NCBI GenBank assembly: GCA_964632795.1
Contig: CAZWEZ010000024.1
Span: 1-42,350, forward strand
Length of the DNA stretch: 42,350 nt
Source of the DNA: CAZWEZ01 sp964632795
GTDB lineage: Bacteria; Pseudomonadota; Alphaproteobacteria; Rhodospirillales; 2-02-FULL-58-16
Reading direction: 5' to 3'
Below are positions 8,063-19,390 of the stretch, one piece after another. The notes under the pieces were generated by a model, which was not told the origin of the DNA, made no database searches, and saw only the letters and a list, made by a program, of their open reading frames with translations. The position numbers were made by a program, and so were the translations under genes. Position 1 is the first letter of the stretch. Every line of letters begins with the position of its first letter.

Positions 8063-9651
8063 ATGAAAAGCAGGACCATCACCATCCACCTCGCCAAGGA
8101 CGACCTCGACCGGTACGAGGACGCGCTAAAGCTACCGGACATGTTCGACCGATTTGATCCGGACGACGATCACGAGGAGGAGCCGGTGCTCTTCGTCAAA
8201 CAACACCCCGCTAATCCGCCGAGGTGGAAATTGCTACTCGACGAGGCTTTCGATCTGAGCGCCCTGAACTTGTCGGTGCGAAGCGTGTCGGCTGTCCTGT
8301 TTCTGAAGGTGCGCGAGCGGACGTTTGCAATCACGTTCGGCCATGGTTGGTCGATGCTCGACGACGGGAGGTTCGTCGAGGACTTCGGGCTGAAAGCAGC
8401 CCTGGGCGCCGTGGCCCCGGATGAACTCCGGAATGTTGACGTGATGCGACCCGAGACGGCGGCATTACGCAAACGTCAACAGACGGGGCGATCCTCCAGG
8501 CTCGACGAGTTTGAAATCGACCAACTGGTTGATGTCATCCGGAGCGTGACCGGAAGGGCCGCCGATGACGGCTTCGCTAAGAAGGCAACGGGTAGCAGTT
8601 CGTTGAAGCTGTCCGCCGAATTGGATTTTGCTGGGCTCGGGCGTAAGTGCGCGCAGGCGCTCGACCTCTTTGAAAGCGATGCCTACCAGGCCAGCTTTGC
8701 AATGATCGATCAACTGCGTCCGGTGAGCGATCCCGTCATGATCGGAACGCTGGACCAGTTGCTCCTTGGCGCATTGAACAACGCTGAGTTCGAGCGAGTG
8801 TATCTGTCTCCTCCCGAAATCATCGACGAAACGGCGATTGTCGGTTTTAAGTTTCAGGGCACGTGGAACAAGACGCTGTACTCCGATCTGGACATTACGG
8901 ACTACTTCGCTGGTCGTCGCACTGATGATGACATCGAGCTAGAGACGTTGAAGGCGCATCACGTCGAAATTCAATTTGAGGTCGAAGGCACGTCTTTCCC
9001 GCGTTGGAAGCTCTACAAATGCATCATCTTCGAAGTTAGCCACGGAGGACATCAATACATTCTGTCCGAGGGGAGTTGGTACCGTGTAGACACCGATTTC
9101 AGGGATCGGGTCATTGACTTTTACGAGTCCAAGGTCGTGCAGTCCGGCTTTCCCGATGCCGGCGTAGCAGAGAGTGAACCGGCTTACTGTGCGAGAGTGT
9201 GTGGACGCGACGGGCGCATCCTATTCGACCGACAGACTTTCCGAGTCCCCGGTGAAGCGACCGGGTACGAACTCTGCGACATCCTGACGGACGAACGGGT
9301 GCTCCTGCACACCAAGCCGGGAGAAAAGGGATCAAGCACTCTCAGCCACTTGTTCAGACAAGGGGTGATGGCTGGGGAGTTGCTGGCGCGGGAGCCAGAA
9401 TTTCGAAACCAGGTTCGAGATTACCTCACGCGTGTTGCTGCGGAGAATGTTGAATTGATCCCGGTGGATCAACCCAATGCGCGGGACTACACGATACGGT
9501 TCGGGGTGATCGCGAAGCGCAGACGGGACGGCACGTTCGACATCCCGTTTTTCAGCAAAGTGTCCTTCCAGCACTCGGCGCGCCGTCTCGGCGCTTATGG
9601 GTTCAACGTGGACCTATGTTTCATTGAGAGGGTGGATGAGGAGGCCGCCGG

Positions 9652-9655
<4 letters not shown>
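8063..9655 (+). CDS. TIGR04141-type sporadically distributed protein (DUF6119-like)
   Basis: About 530 residues. The N-terminus (RTITIHLAKDDLDRYEDAL), a conserved central 'FAITFGHGWSML' segment and the overall length match the family annotated TIGR04141 / DUF6119, a patchily distributed protein that I recall near restriction and defence genes. Its biochemical role is unknown. I prefer ATG 8063, which has GAGAGG six bases upstream; a GTG at 8042 inside the previous gene is the alternative. It overlaps hsdR by 4 bp (GTGA), so it belongs to the same operon. Confidence 0.8.
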
Positions 9656-12825
<3,170 letters not shown>

Positions 12826-12884
12826 CTGCCTGGAACGGTGCCTGACGGAATTTCACGTAACCCCCATGAGATAACCGAAAAATT

Positions 12885-12905
12885 GCCGGGCCACGATGGC
12901 CCGGC
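12885..12905 (+). terminator. Stem-loop after hsdR
   Basis: A perfect 9-bp stem GCCGGGCCA/TGGCCCGGC with a 3-nt CGA loop lies 60 bp after the hsdR stop. Only a weak T stretch (GGTTTC) follows, so it may be an imperfect intrinsic terminator or a bidirectional boundary between the hsd operon and the minus-strand block. Confidence 0.55.
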
Positions 12906-12952
12906 GAGGTTTCAGGGAGGGAGAATTGCTGGTGGCCTTGTCTGCGCACGAG

Positions 12953-13180
12953 TTAATGCAGGCACCGGCGGTTGGAAGCACGGGTGATGACGGATTGCCT
13001 GCCTCGGCCTTCATTCATTTCCTGGACGCGGGGAAAGCCAATACCATAAGCGTTCATCCACGTTTTTCCCCACTGAAACTTGTTTAAATCATTGAAATAG
13101 TATATGTCGAAAGTGTGTTGTGTCTGCTGCATGGTAAAAGCTTCAGAAATTAAATCTGGGTCATTTCGATTTGGACTCAT
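12953..13180 (-). CDS. Possible small unknown protein
   Basis: This 75-codon frame is rich in aromatic and polar residues (e.g. HTFDIYYFNDLNKFQWGKTW). No signal peptide, no recognised motif and no good ribosome site precede ATG 13180. It has the same orientation as the exported-protein block and lies in the same AT-rich patch as the two next genes. It may be a decayed gene end. The call is weak. Confidence 0.3.
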   Translation of the reverse strand: MSPNRNDPDLISEAFTMQQTQHTFDIYYFNDLNKFQWGKTWMNAYGIGFPRVQEMNEGRGRQSVITRASNRRCLH

Positions 13181-13198
13181 TTTAGACCAGAAATAAAT

Positions 13199-13369
13199 TT
13201 ATTCACCTGCCCGTGTTGTGACTCCAAACCAATGATTTCCATGCGCTAAATTGTGTTCCGTAACTTTTACATTACGAATGACCAAATTTCTTTGTCCAGA
13301 GTACGCCACTTCTATATAATTCATAAAAATCAACACAATAATCCAGACGAACACCATTCCTTTCTTCAT
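13199..13369 (-). CDS. Small exported protein of unknown function
   Basis: 56 residues from ATG 13369, which is preceded by AAAGGGGA. The hydrophobic N-terminus (MVFVWIIVLIFMNYIEVAYS) is a signal peptide or anchor ending near AYS-G, leaving a mature peptide of about 30 residues with several His/Asn. A longer frame from 13429 is possible but would overlap the upstream gene. AT-rich composition unlike the neighbouring GC-rich genes suggests a separate origin. Confidence 0.5.
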   Translation of the reverse strand: MKKGMVFVWIIVLIFMNYIEVAYSGQRNLVIRNVKVTEHNLAHGNHWFGVTTRAGE

Positions 13370-13422
13370 AACGAAATCCCCTTTCATATTTTCAGCCAGC
13401 ATACAAACCCAGCCGAAATCCG

Positions 13423-13962
13423 TTACCAATGCTTGGGGTCAACAAAGTTTGGTATCATTTCGCCTCCGATAATAATACCACGAGCTATGACACTCCCATT
13501 ATTATTCACAAGGTAAAAAGTAAGTTTGGTGTTTGAGGGTGCCTCAGCTAATTGAGCCGCCTTCTTCAATACACCATAGAAATATTTCATGACTGTGTGT
13601 TTCATATTTTTATCATCACCATCAAGGGTCACAATACGATGCCACAATGCATCGTCGATCCAAATTCCAACAAAAGAAAATGCATTCCAATTTGTGGCGT
13701 TGACAGATGAAGAACCATCTTTAGCAAATATACATCTACCTAAAAAAAGTCTTTTGACAATTTCAAATCTACTACCCTTTAAAATATCGCGGCAAACTAA
13801 TGAAGCTACAATAGGGCTTCCCCATGCTTGTTTAACATGTGCGAAATTAGAAAAAAGCACAAAAAACAGCAAAATTACTATTATAGGGATAAGGGTTAGG
13901 AAATCCCTTTTGCCATAACCCCCTTTCCCCCTTTTTTTCTTCATTATGGACTGGTCCCACAT
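13423..13962 (-). CDS. Membrane-anchored unknown protein
   Basis: 179 residues (or 173 if the Met at 13944 is used). A very basic N-terminus (KKKRGKGGYGKR) is followed by one transmembrane helix (about 21-40, TLIPIIVILLFFVLFS) and then an extracytoplasmic domain containing 'FVGIWIDDALWHRIV' and a C-terminal 'ARGIIIGGEMIPNFVDPKHW'. The topology is inside-basic, outside C-terminal. The composition is AT-rich with homopolymer tracts. I do not recognise a family. It sits at the distal end of the exported-protein block. Confidence 0.6.
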   Translation of the reverse strand: MWDQSIMKKKRGKGGYGKRDFLTLIPIIVILLFFVLFSNFAHVKQAWGSPIVASLVCRDILKGSRFEIVKRLFLGRCIFAKDGSSSVNATNWNAFSFVGIWIDDALWHRIVTLDGDDKNMKHTVMKYFYGVLKKAAQLAEAPSNTKLTFYLVNNNGSVIARGIIIGGEMIPNFVDPKHW

Positions 13963-13980
13963 TTATCAATGCTCCCCTTC

Positions 13981-14046
13981 CTATTCGATGGCCAATTTCA
14001 AAACCACTTCCGCCGTGTCCGTGGTCGGATAGACCGTCGATCCTAA
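13981..14046 (-). pseudogene. 3' remnant of a caspase gene (LPP20-like tail)
   Basis: On the minus strand, the last codons before a TAG at 13983-13981 read as an ending GSTVYPTTDTAEVVLKLAIE. This closely matches the end of the intact caspase at 16077 (GSTIYPTEDTAELVLELSIE). Upstream (to about 14196) the frame loses similarity and no caspase domain is found. This is the stub of a sixth paralogue that lost its N-terminal part. The remaining 14047-14196 is non-coding as far as I can see. Confidence 0.75.
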
Positions 14047-14196
14047 CGCCTGTCCGATCCGAAAATAATCATGGATCGGGGCACATACAGCAGATCCTTC
14101 GCTCTCCCTATCAGCAAAACCAACGGACACATCTCCCACCACCTGTCACCTCAAGCGGTCTTCAGAGGCCTCGCCTAGTACATGACAGTGCCGGCG

Positions 14197-14649
14197 TTAC
14201 CGACAGTTCTGAGCCTTTGTTATTGACCGCCTGAACGCCGACCAGCCAACACCTTTAACCCAGCCAAAGTACTGCAGCGCGTTAGTCTTACAACTGGTTC
14301 TCATGACAGCTGGAACCTGAGAGCATGCATCCATAAGACTCTCGTAAAAATAAGAATCACATTGCCGTCTTGACTCATCTCGCCGCTTCGCAATATCAGA
14401 TTTTGTTCTCAAGTAGCCCTCTTCAATTTCTTTAGCAATCTGCTCTCCTGCTGCGAAATAGCAGAAGTCGTGGGTCCGGCATGCGTTCGAAAAAGGTCCA
14501 ACGAATTCATCCGTGACCCGATTAGCCGTCTTCCCAGGACCACAGTAAGCCCCTGCCGACCAATCAAACTTGCAGGCAGCCCAACTCGGGTCAGGGAAGA
14601 TAAATGCTACTACGAAAGTCAAACCGAGAATTGTTGATATGCGCCTCAT
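14197..14649 (-). CDS. Secreted phospholipase A2-like protein
   Basis: This 150-residue protein has a signal peptide (1-24, cleavage near SWA-A). The mature part has YCGPG at 35-39, resembling the calcium loop (YCGxG) of phospholipase A2, and C57-R-T-H60-D61-F-C63, the His-Asp active-site helix (normally CCxxHDxC; the first Cys is replaced by Ala here). Further Cys residues could form disulfides. The enzymes hydrolyse the sn-2 ester of phospholipids. GGGAGGT lies upstream of ATG. It is downstream of, and co-directional with, the caspase cluster, so a membrane-attacking effector role is attractive but inferred. Confidence 0.75.
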   Translation of the reverse strand: MRRISTILGLTFVVAFIFPDPSWAACKFDWSAGAYCGPGKTANRVTDEFVGPFSNACRTHDFCYFAAGEQIAKEIEEGYLRTKSDIAKRRDESRRQCDSYFYESLMDACSQVPAVMRTSCKTNALQYFGWVKGVGWSAFRRSITKAQNCR

Positions 14650-14729
14650 GATCGATTACCTCCCAATCTAACAATTGAACCGATATTACCCAGTCCGCCC
14701 TAATAACAAAGTCTGCGCACCTCGAAGCG

Positions 14730-15878
14730 TCACTTCGGCGGAAGGGGGCACCGCCAAGTGGAAATCGTTTGGGGACCGTCCCGCTGAATCTCAAAAAAAT
14801 GCCCTGGAATTATCAATTTCATTTCTTGCTGATTCGGGCATTTGAATTTGTTTCCTGATCCGTAAGTTTTGCTATCGCAACCAACTTTGCAGTTTTCATA
14901 CGCCTGCTTAAGCCTCGCCGATTGCGCCACACCTGCCTTATGTTTCGCGGCAAGTTCCCTGGCCAAATTGTTGAGATCCATTCGACCGATTTCCTGGGCG
15001 TACCGACTGACCCGGTTGATCTGGCTACGCGCTCTCCAGGCTTCATCGGAAACTTGTCTCGATCGCTCGCGGAGCGATTCGCATTGTGAGCGGCATTCCT
15101 GCGCGTCGCTCGGCGTCAGCCGGACGTTCTTCCAGGCCTTCAATCGTCTTTTCGCCTCCAGTAGTTCGGCGAGATTCCGCCTGCTTTCGGCTCGTTCCCG
15201 TTCCTCTCTTTCCTTTTTGCGATTGGCCTCCTGTCTTGCCTTTTCCTTCTGTTTTCTCTTTCTCTCCTGTTCAGCCAAATAGGCTCTCTTTTCCTGCAGT
15301 ACGGAAAATTGCACGTATCCCAAACCCTTTCCTTTGTATTCGATCGCGGCCCAGGTACGGTCCTTGGAAATACCCAAGACGAAAACCTCCGTTCCAGCGG
15401 CAAGAACGTAAATCCTTTCGGCGGCTCCGTGCGGTACTTTACGGATGTTGGACTTTTGAATGATCATATAGGGCGCGTCCACCGGGTCCATCTGCATGGC
15501 GGGCACGTCCTCGGATGCCGTAGCTCCTCCAACCCGAAGTTTACCGGAAAGGACCACTTGGTACGAACCGTCCTCGGTGTAGCCGATATCAATGACCTGG
15601 AAGCCTGGCAGTAAGACGGCTTTCGCCTTGGTTTCCACCTGCTTGAGCTTCATCTGGAAGTTGACGATCCGGGTGATCGATTCGATGGCGACCCCTGCCC
15701 TCTCGATGGCCTGAAGCTTGGCGTGGAGTAGGGCTTCCTTGTAGTCCTGTTGCTTGCTAGTCCTGACCCCGTCATCAACGCCCTTGATGGTGACGTCGAT
15801 GGTCTCGGCCGACGCCAAACCGGGAGGCAACAAGAGTGCCCCGAAAAACACGACCTTAAGAAACGTCGAAAATTTCAT
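14730..15878 (-). CDS. Exported SH3-domain and coiled-coil protein with LPP20/FlgT-like N-terminus
   Basis: About 382 residues from ATG 15878 (a GTG at 15890 is also open). A signal peptide ends near ASA-E. It is followed by a domain (about 25-115) with 'YKEALLHAKLQAIERAGVAI', the pattern of LPP20 or FlgT N-terminal folds. A bacterial SH3-like domain comes next (about 135-195, 'SNIRKVPHGAAERIYVLAAGTE'), then a highly charged coiled coil (about 200-260), and a Cys-containing C-terminus. SH3 domains often bind peptidoglycan. It lies at the end of the caspase operon and could be a periplasmic scaffold. Confidence 0.7.
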   Translation of the reverse strand: MKFSTFLKVVFFGALLLPPGLASAETIDVTIKGVDDGVRTSKQQDYKEALLHAKLQAIERAGVAIESITRIVNFQMKLKQVETKAKAVLLPGFQVIDIGYTEDGSYQVVLSGKLRVGGATASEDVPAMQMDPVDAPYMIIQKSNIRKVPHGAAERIYVLAAGTEVFVLGISKDRTWAAIEYKGKGLGYVQFSVLQEKRAYLAEQERKRKQKEKARQEANRKKEREERERAESRRNLAELLEAKRRLKAWKNVRLTPSDAQECRSQCESLRERSRQVSDEAWRARSQINRVSRYAQEIGRMDLNNLARELAAKHKAGVAQSARLKQAYENCKVGCDSKTYGSGNKFKCPNQQEMKLIIPGHFFEIQRDGPQTISTWRCPLPPK

Positions 15879-15910
15879 TCCGGAATACACCCTGCCTAAA
15901 ATGAAAAAAC

Positions 15911-16060
15911 TTATCTCTGCTTGGTCAAGGGAAACCCACCGCTGTAAGTCTTATCCCACAGTAGCAACGGTTCATCCGCGCCGCGAGCCATCACCGGCAC
16001 CAGCAATGCAGCTGCTACAAGCGCCCCCAGTACGGATGCCATTAGATCGGTGCGAAACAT
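15911..16060 (-). CDS. 49-residue exported peptide
   Basis: This short gene starts at ATG 16060 with GAGGAGG eight bases upstream, and stops at TAA 15911. An N-terminal hydrophobic stretch (LMASVLGALVAAALLVPVMA) is a good signal peptide with an Ala-rich cleavage site near MARG-AD. The mature peptide is only about 22 residues and includes 'LLLWDKTYSGGFPLTK'. It fits between the caspase (16077) and the SH3 protein (15878) with short gaps. Function unknown. Substrate, inhibitor or signal peptide for the neighbouring proteases are possibilities. Confidence 0.62.
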   Translation of the reverse strand: MFRTDLMASVLGALVAAALLVPVMARGADEPLLLWDKTYSGGFPLTKQR

Positions 16061-16076
16061 GCTCGCCCTCCTCACG

Positions 16077-17282
16077 TCATTCGATACTCAATTCCAGAAC
16101 CAATTCCGCAGTGTCCTCGGTCGGATAAATCGTCGACCCTACTTGTCGCGCATAGGGAACGTGGCCACGGATTTCCTTGACCTTCTCGTCGAGGCTGCTC
16201 TGGTAGTTCTTGACGAATGTCTTGGAGTTGATCAATGAGCCGTTCAGAACCTCCAATAGCTTAGTCTGAGCATCGACCTTGGCGGCCTCCTCGGCGGCAC
16301 GCTTCCAGACGTTTTCCGGGAATGAACGGTCTGCCGCCCCGAATCCCTTTACGTGGATGACCTTGCGCTTCCAGTCGATCGCAGTATCGCTGGCGGAATC
16401 CTTGGCGACAATGGCGCCGACGGCGACCTCGATACTCGGCCGGGCTGGCGGTCTGCCGGGCGGGTACGAGGCAAGCACACGATCCGTGTCGCCCAGGACC
16501 GTTGCCTGCTGTAAGCGATTGAAGCGGCGTCTTGCCGCGTATGTCATCTCCTCATCTAGGTGCGCCTTGATCTCTTTGACGGTGACTTTTCCGTTTCCGT
16601 TGGCGTCCGCCTTCCCGTAGAGAGCCTGAAGCAGATGCTCGGTGAACAAGCCGTGCCTGGCGTCATCGTCCCAACTGGCGAGTTGGCCGCCTTGGGCGGC
16701 GGTAATCACGGTCATGCCCTTGGCCAGTGACGGCATCGTGGCCACGATGCGTATTGGTGACGCGGAGCCGATCAACATGCCCCCGGCGCTATCGCCGGAG
16801 AAGCAGGTGTCGAGGAACACCGTCGTTGTCCGGGCCTCGACCTTAGACAGGTTCCCGTACAGCAGGTCGAGGGAGTAGCCGTTGATCTCTGGGGTATCGG
16901 GATCGGCGTCCACCGGCAGGAGGAACCCCCGGCGGTCCTTGAGCCCGGGAACCCCATGTCCGGAGTAGAACACCACCACGTCCGACTTGCCGGGCCAGAC
17001 GTACTGATACAGCTTGCCCTGATGGGTGCGTTCGTTGCCGAAGACCGACAGGAACTGGGCCTGGGTCGCGTCGCGGAGGTCGATGATGTTGCCCTCGCGG
17101 AAGCCCAAGATATCGACCACATACCGTTTGATGGCCTCGGCGTCGTTGTGGGCGTAGTCAACGGCTGGGATGTGACCCTGGTAGGTCTTGTTGCCAATGA
17201 TGACCGCGACGCCGTTCTTGTTCTCGGCGGCCCAGGTGGGCGCGACGAGCACAAGAACGACAGCGAGAGCGAGCCATCTCAT
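16077..17282 (-). CDS. Exported caspase-like protease with LPP20-like C-terminal domain
   Basis: This 401-residue protein has a signal peptide at 1-18. The peptidase C14 domain (about 22-270) has the catalytic dyad His109 (FYSGHGVPG) and Cys160 (LDTCFSGDS). An EF-hand-like loop DANGNGKVTVKE (226-237) could bind calcium, a known activator of many metacaspases. The C-terminal domain (about 290-401, 'VIHVKGFGAADRSFP', 'AAKVDAQTKLLEVL') resembles LPP20 lipoproteins. Such enzymes usually cut after Arg or Lys, or after Asp, and are self-activated; the specificity here is unknown. It starts 12 bp after the Sel1-caspase stop, in the same operon. Confidence 0.88.
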   Translation of the reverse strand: MRWLALAVVLVLVAPTWAAENKNGVAVIIGNKTYQGHIPAVDYAHNDAEAIKRYVVDILGFREGNIIDLRDATQAQFLSVFGNERTHQGKLYQYVWPGKSDVVVFYSGHGVPGLKDRRGFLLPVDADPDTPEINGYSLDLLYGNLSKVEARTTTVFLDTCFSGDSAGGMLIGSASPIRIVATMPSLAKGMTVITAAQGGQLASWDDDARHGLFTEHLLQALYGKADANGNGKVTVKEIKAHLDEEMTYAARRRFNRLQQATVLGDTDRVLASYPPGRPPARPSIEVAVGAIVAKDSASDTAIDWKRKVIHVKGFGAADRSFPENVWKRAAEEAAKVDAQTKLLEVLNGSLINSKTFVKNYQSSLDEKVKEIRGHVPYARQVGSTIYPTEDTAELVLELSIE

Positions 17283-17294
17283 CGGGGGTTGTTC

Positions 17295-19390
17295 CTAGCC
17301 ACCACTGCCAACCACTATTTGCGCCGTCTGATCGCGTCCGTAGTAGCGGCGGGCGTAGTAGGTGAGAGTTTCCTTGAAGTAGCGGTCTAGCTCGTCATAG
17401 CCGACCTTGCCGTCCCCATTGCCATAGGGTTTGGCGTCGGCCTCTCCGGACATGCCTTTGAGAAAGTACTTGGTAAACAGGCCGCTTGATGAGTCCTGCT
17501 CCCAAGACGCAATCTGGTTGGCGGCGCCGGCTGAGATGACGGTGATGTTGGGCGGGATATTTGTCTCTTTGGGCTGAATCTGAATAGGCGAGGCTTTGCT
17601 GATCAAGGTTCCACTTTGGCTTGATCCCGAGAAACACGCCTCAAGGACCAGCATCACTGACTTCGCCGGTATCTTGCTCAGGTTCTTGTAAAGCGTCTTC
17701 AGGGGATAGCCATTGAGCTCGATGAGCGACGCCTGCGCGTCCGCCGGAACGATATAACTGCCGCCTTCTTCGCTGCCAGGAGCGCCGTGACCTGAGTAAT
17801 AAACAAAGACCCGCGACTTTCCCGCCTTGACGTAGTTGAACAACTGGCCCTTGGGATTGGTTGCGCTGCCGAAGGTGGAGATCATTACGGCCTGGCTGGC
17901 GTCCTTAAGGAAGATAATGTTTTCATCGCGGATGCCTAGGGCCTGCTTGACGTACAGCTTGATCCCCTCGGCGTCGGCGTAGGCCGGGATCACGTTTGGT
18001 ATATCTTTGCCCTGCTTGCCGTAGTCGGCGTTGCCGATGATGACTGCTATGTCGTTGGGACGGGTTAGCGACGAACGGAAATGGACATCTATGGGTTTGG
18101 TGGGGAAGGTGTTGATCGCTGTTTTGGGCTCCAGTATTTCCAATGCTTTCTTCGCATCTGGATCTCCCTGATCGGCGGCAAGGCGATACCGCCTGACCGC
18201 TTCGGCGATGTCCTGCGGGACACCTCGTCCAATTTCATACCATTTTCCTAGGCCGTACTGTGCCTCAGCATCTCCATCGTCGGCAACTTCACGATACCAT
18301 TTTATTGCCTTAATATGGTCCAATCCCTGTTTGGCAGCGCGACCATACCACTTCGCTGCCTCAGTGTCATCTTGAGGAACACCTCTTCCAAATTCATAAA
18401 TGAAACCTAAGCCGTACTGACCATAATCAAGTCCCTGCTCGGCAGCGAGACGGATCCACCTAGCTGCTTCGGCAAGGTCCCGAGAAACACCCAACCCATT
18501 CGTATACATCGCCCCCAAATTTTGTTGAGCTTTGGCATATTCTTGATTGGCGGCGCGACGATACCACTTGACGGCGGTCTTGTGATTTTGTGGGACTCCT
18601 TTTCCTTCGGCGTACATCGTGCCCAGAGTAAACTGGGCTTCAGCATACCCCTGTTCGCCAGCAAGACGCCACCACTTCAGTGCTTTCGTAAAGTCCTGAG
18701 ATACACCTACTCCATGGTAGTACATCTCACCCAGATTGTACTGGGCTTCAGCATACCCCTGTTCGCCAGCAAGACGGTACCACTTCACTGCCTCGGTATA
18801 GTCNNNNNNNNNNNNNNNNNNNNNNNNNNNNNNNNNNNNNNNNNNNNNNNNNNNNNNNNNNNNNNNNNNNNNNNNNNNNNNNNNNNNNNNNNNNNNNNNN
18901 NNNCAGCATACCCCTGTTCGCCAGCAAGACGGTACCACTTCACTGCCTCGGTATAGTCCTGAGATACACCTTCTCCGTTGTAGTACATCGTACCCAGATA
19001 ATTCTGAGCTTCGGCATATCCCTGATTGGCAGAAAGACGGAACCACTTGACTGCGGTCTTGTAATTTTGCGAGACGCCTTTTCCGTGGTAGTACATCTCA
19101 CCCAGATTGTACTGGGCTTCTTTAAGTCCTTGTTGGGCGGCAAGGTGATACCACCTGTTGGCTTTGGCATAATCTTGGGGAACACCTGCTCCGAGACCGT
19201 ACATCATCCCCAATTTAAATTGGGCTCTAGCATGTCCCATTTCGGCAAGAGGCTTCCACTCCCTCAAAGCTGTTGCATAATCCCCTCTTTGTGCAGCATC
19301 CAATCCCTTCTGCCAATCTGCGCCAAACGAACCAGAAGCACTGACCATAACTGTCAGCAACAAGATGCATGAAAGGAGCGGGCGCTTCAT
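17295..19390 (-). CDS. Exported Sel1-repeat caspase-like protein (interrupted by assembly gap)
   Basis: ATG 19390 overlaps the upstream stop by one base (TGATG). A signal peptide (to about FGA-D) is followed by at least eight Sel1/TPR-like repeats of about 36 residues ('AQYNLGEMYYHGKGVSQDY'), which bind proteins. A C-terminal peptidase C14 domain has the catalytic His in 'YYSGHGAPG' (near 17790) and Cys in 'LEACFSGSS' (near 17635). A run of 100 Ns (18804-18903) breaks the frame, so the two sides appear in different frames. I read them as one gene, because both sides are the same repeat. The repeat number is unresolved. The short C-terminus lacks the LPP20-like tail. Confidence 0.82.
18804..18903. 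other. Assembly gap (100 N) inside Sel1 repeats
   Basis: The 55 bp just before the gap (18749-18803) are identical to the 55 bp just after it (18904-18958). This is the pattern of a de Bruijn graph break at a repeat longer than the k-mer. The gap size is a placeholder, so true repeat copy number and frame are unknown. Confidence 0.97.
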
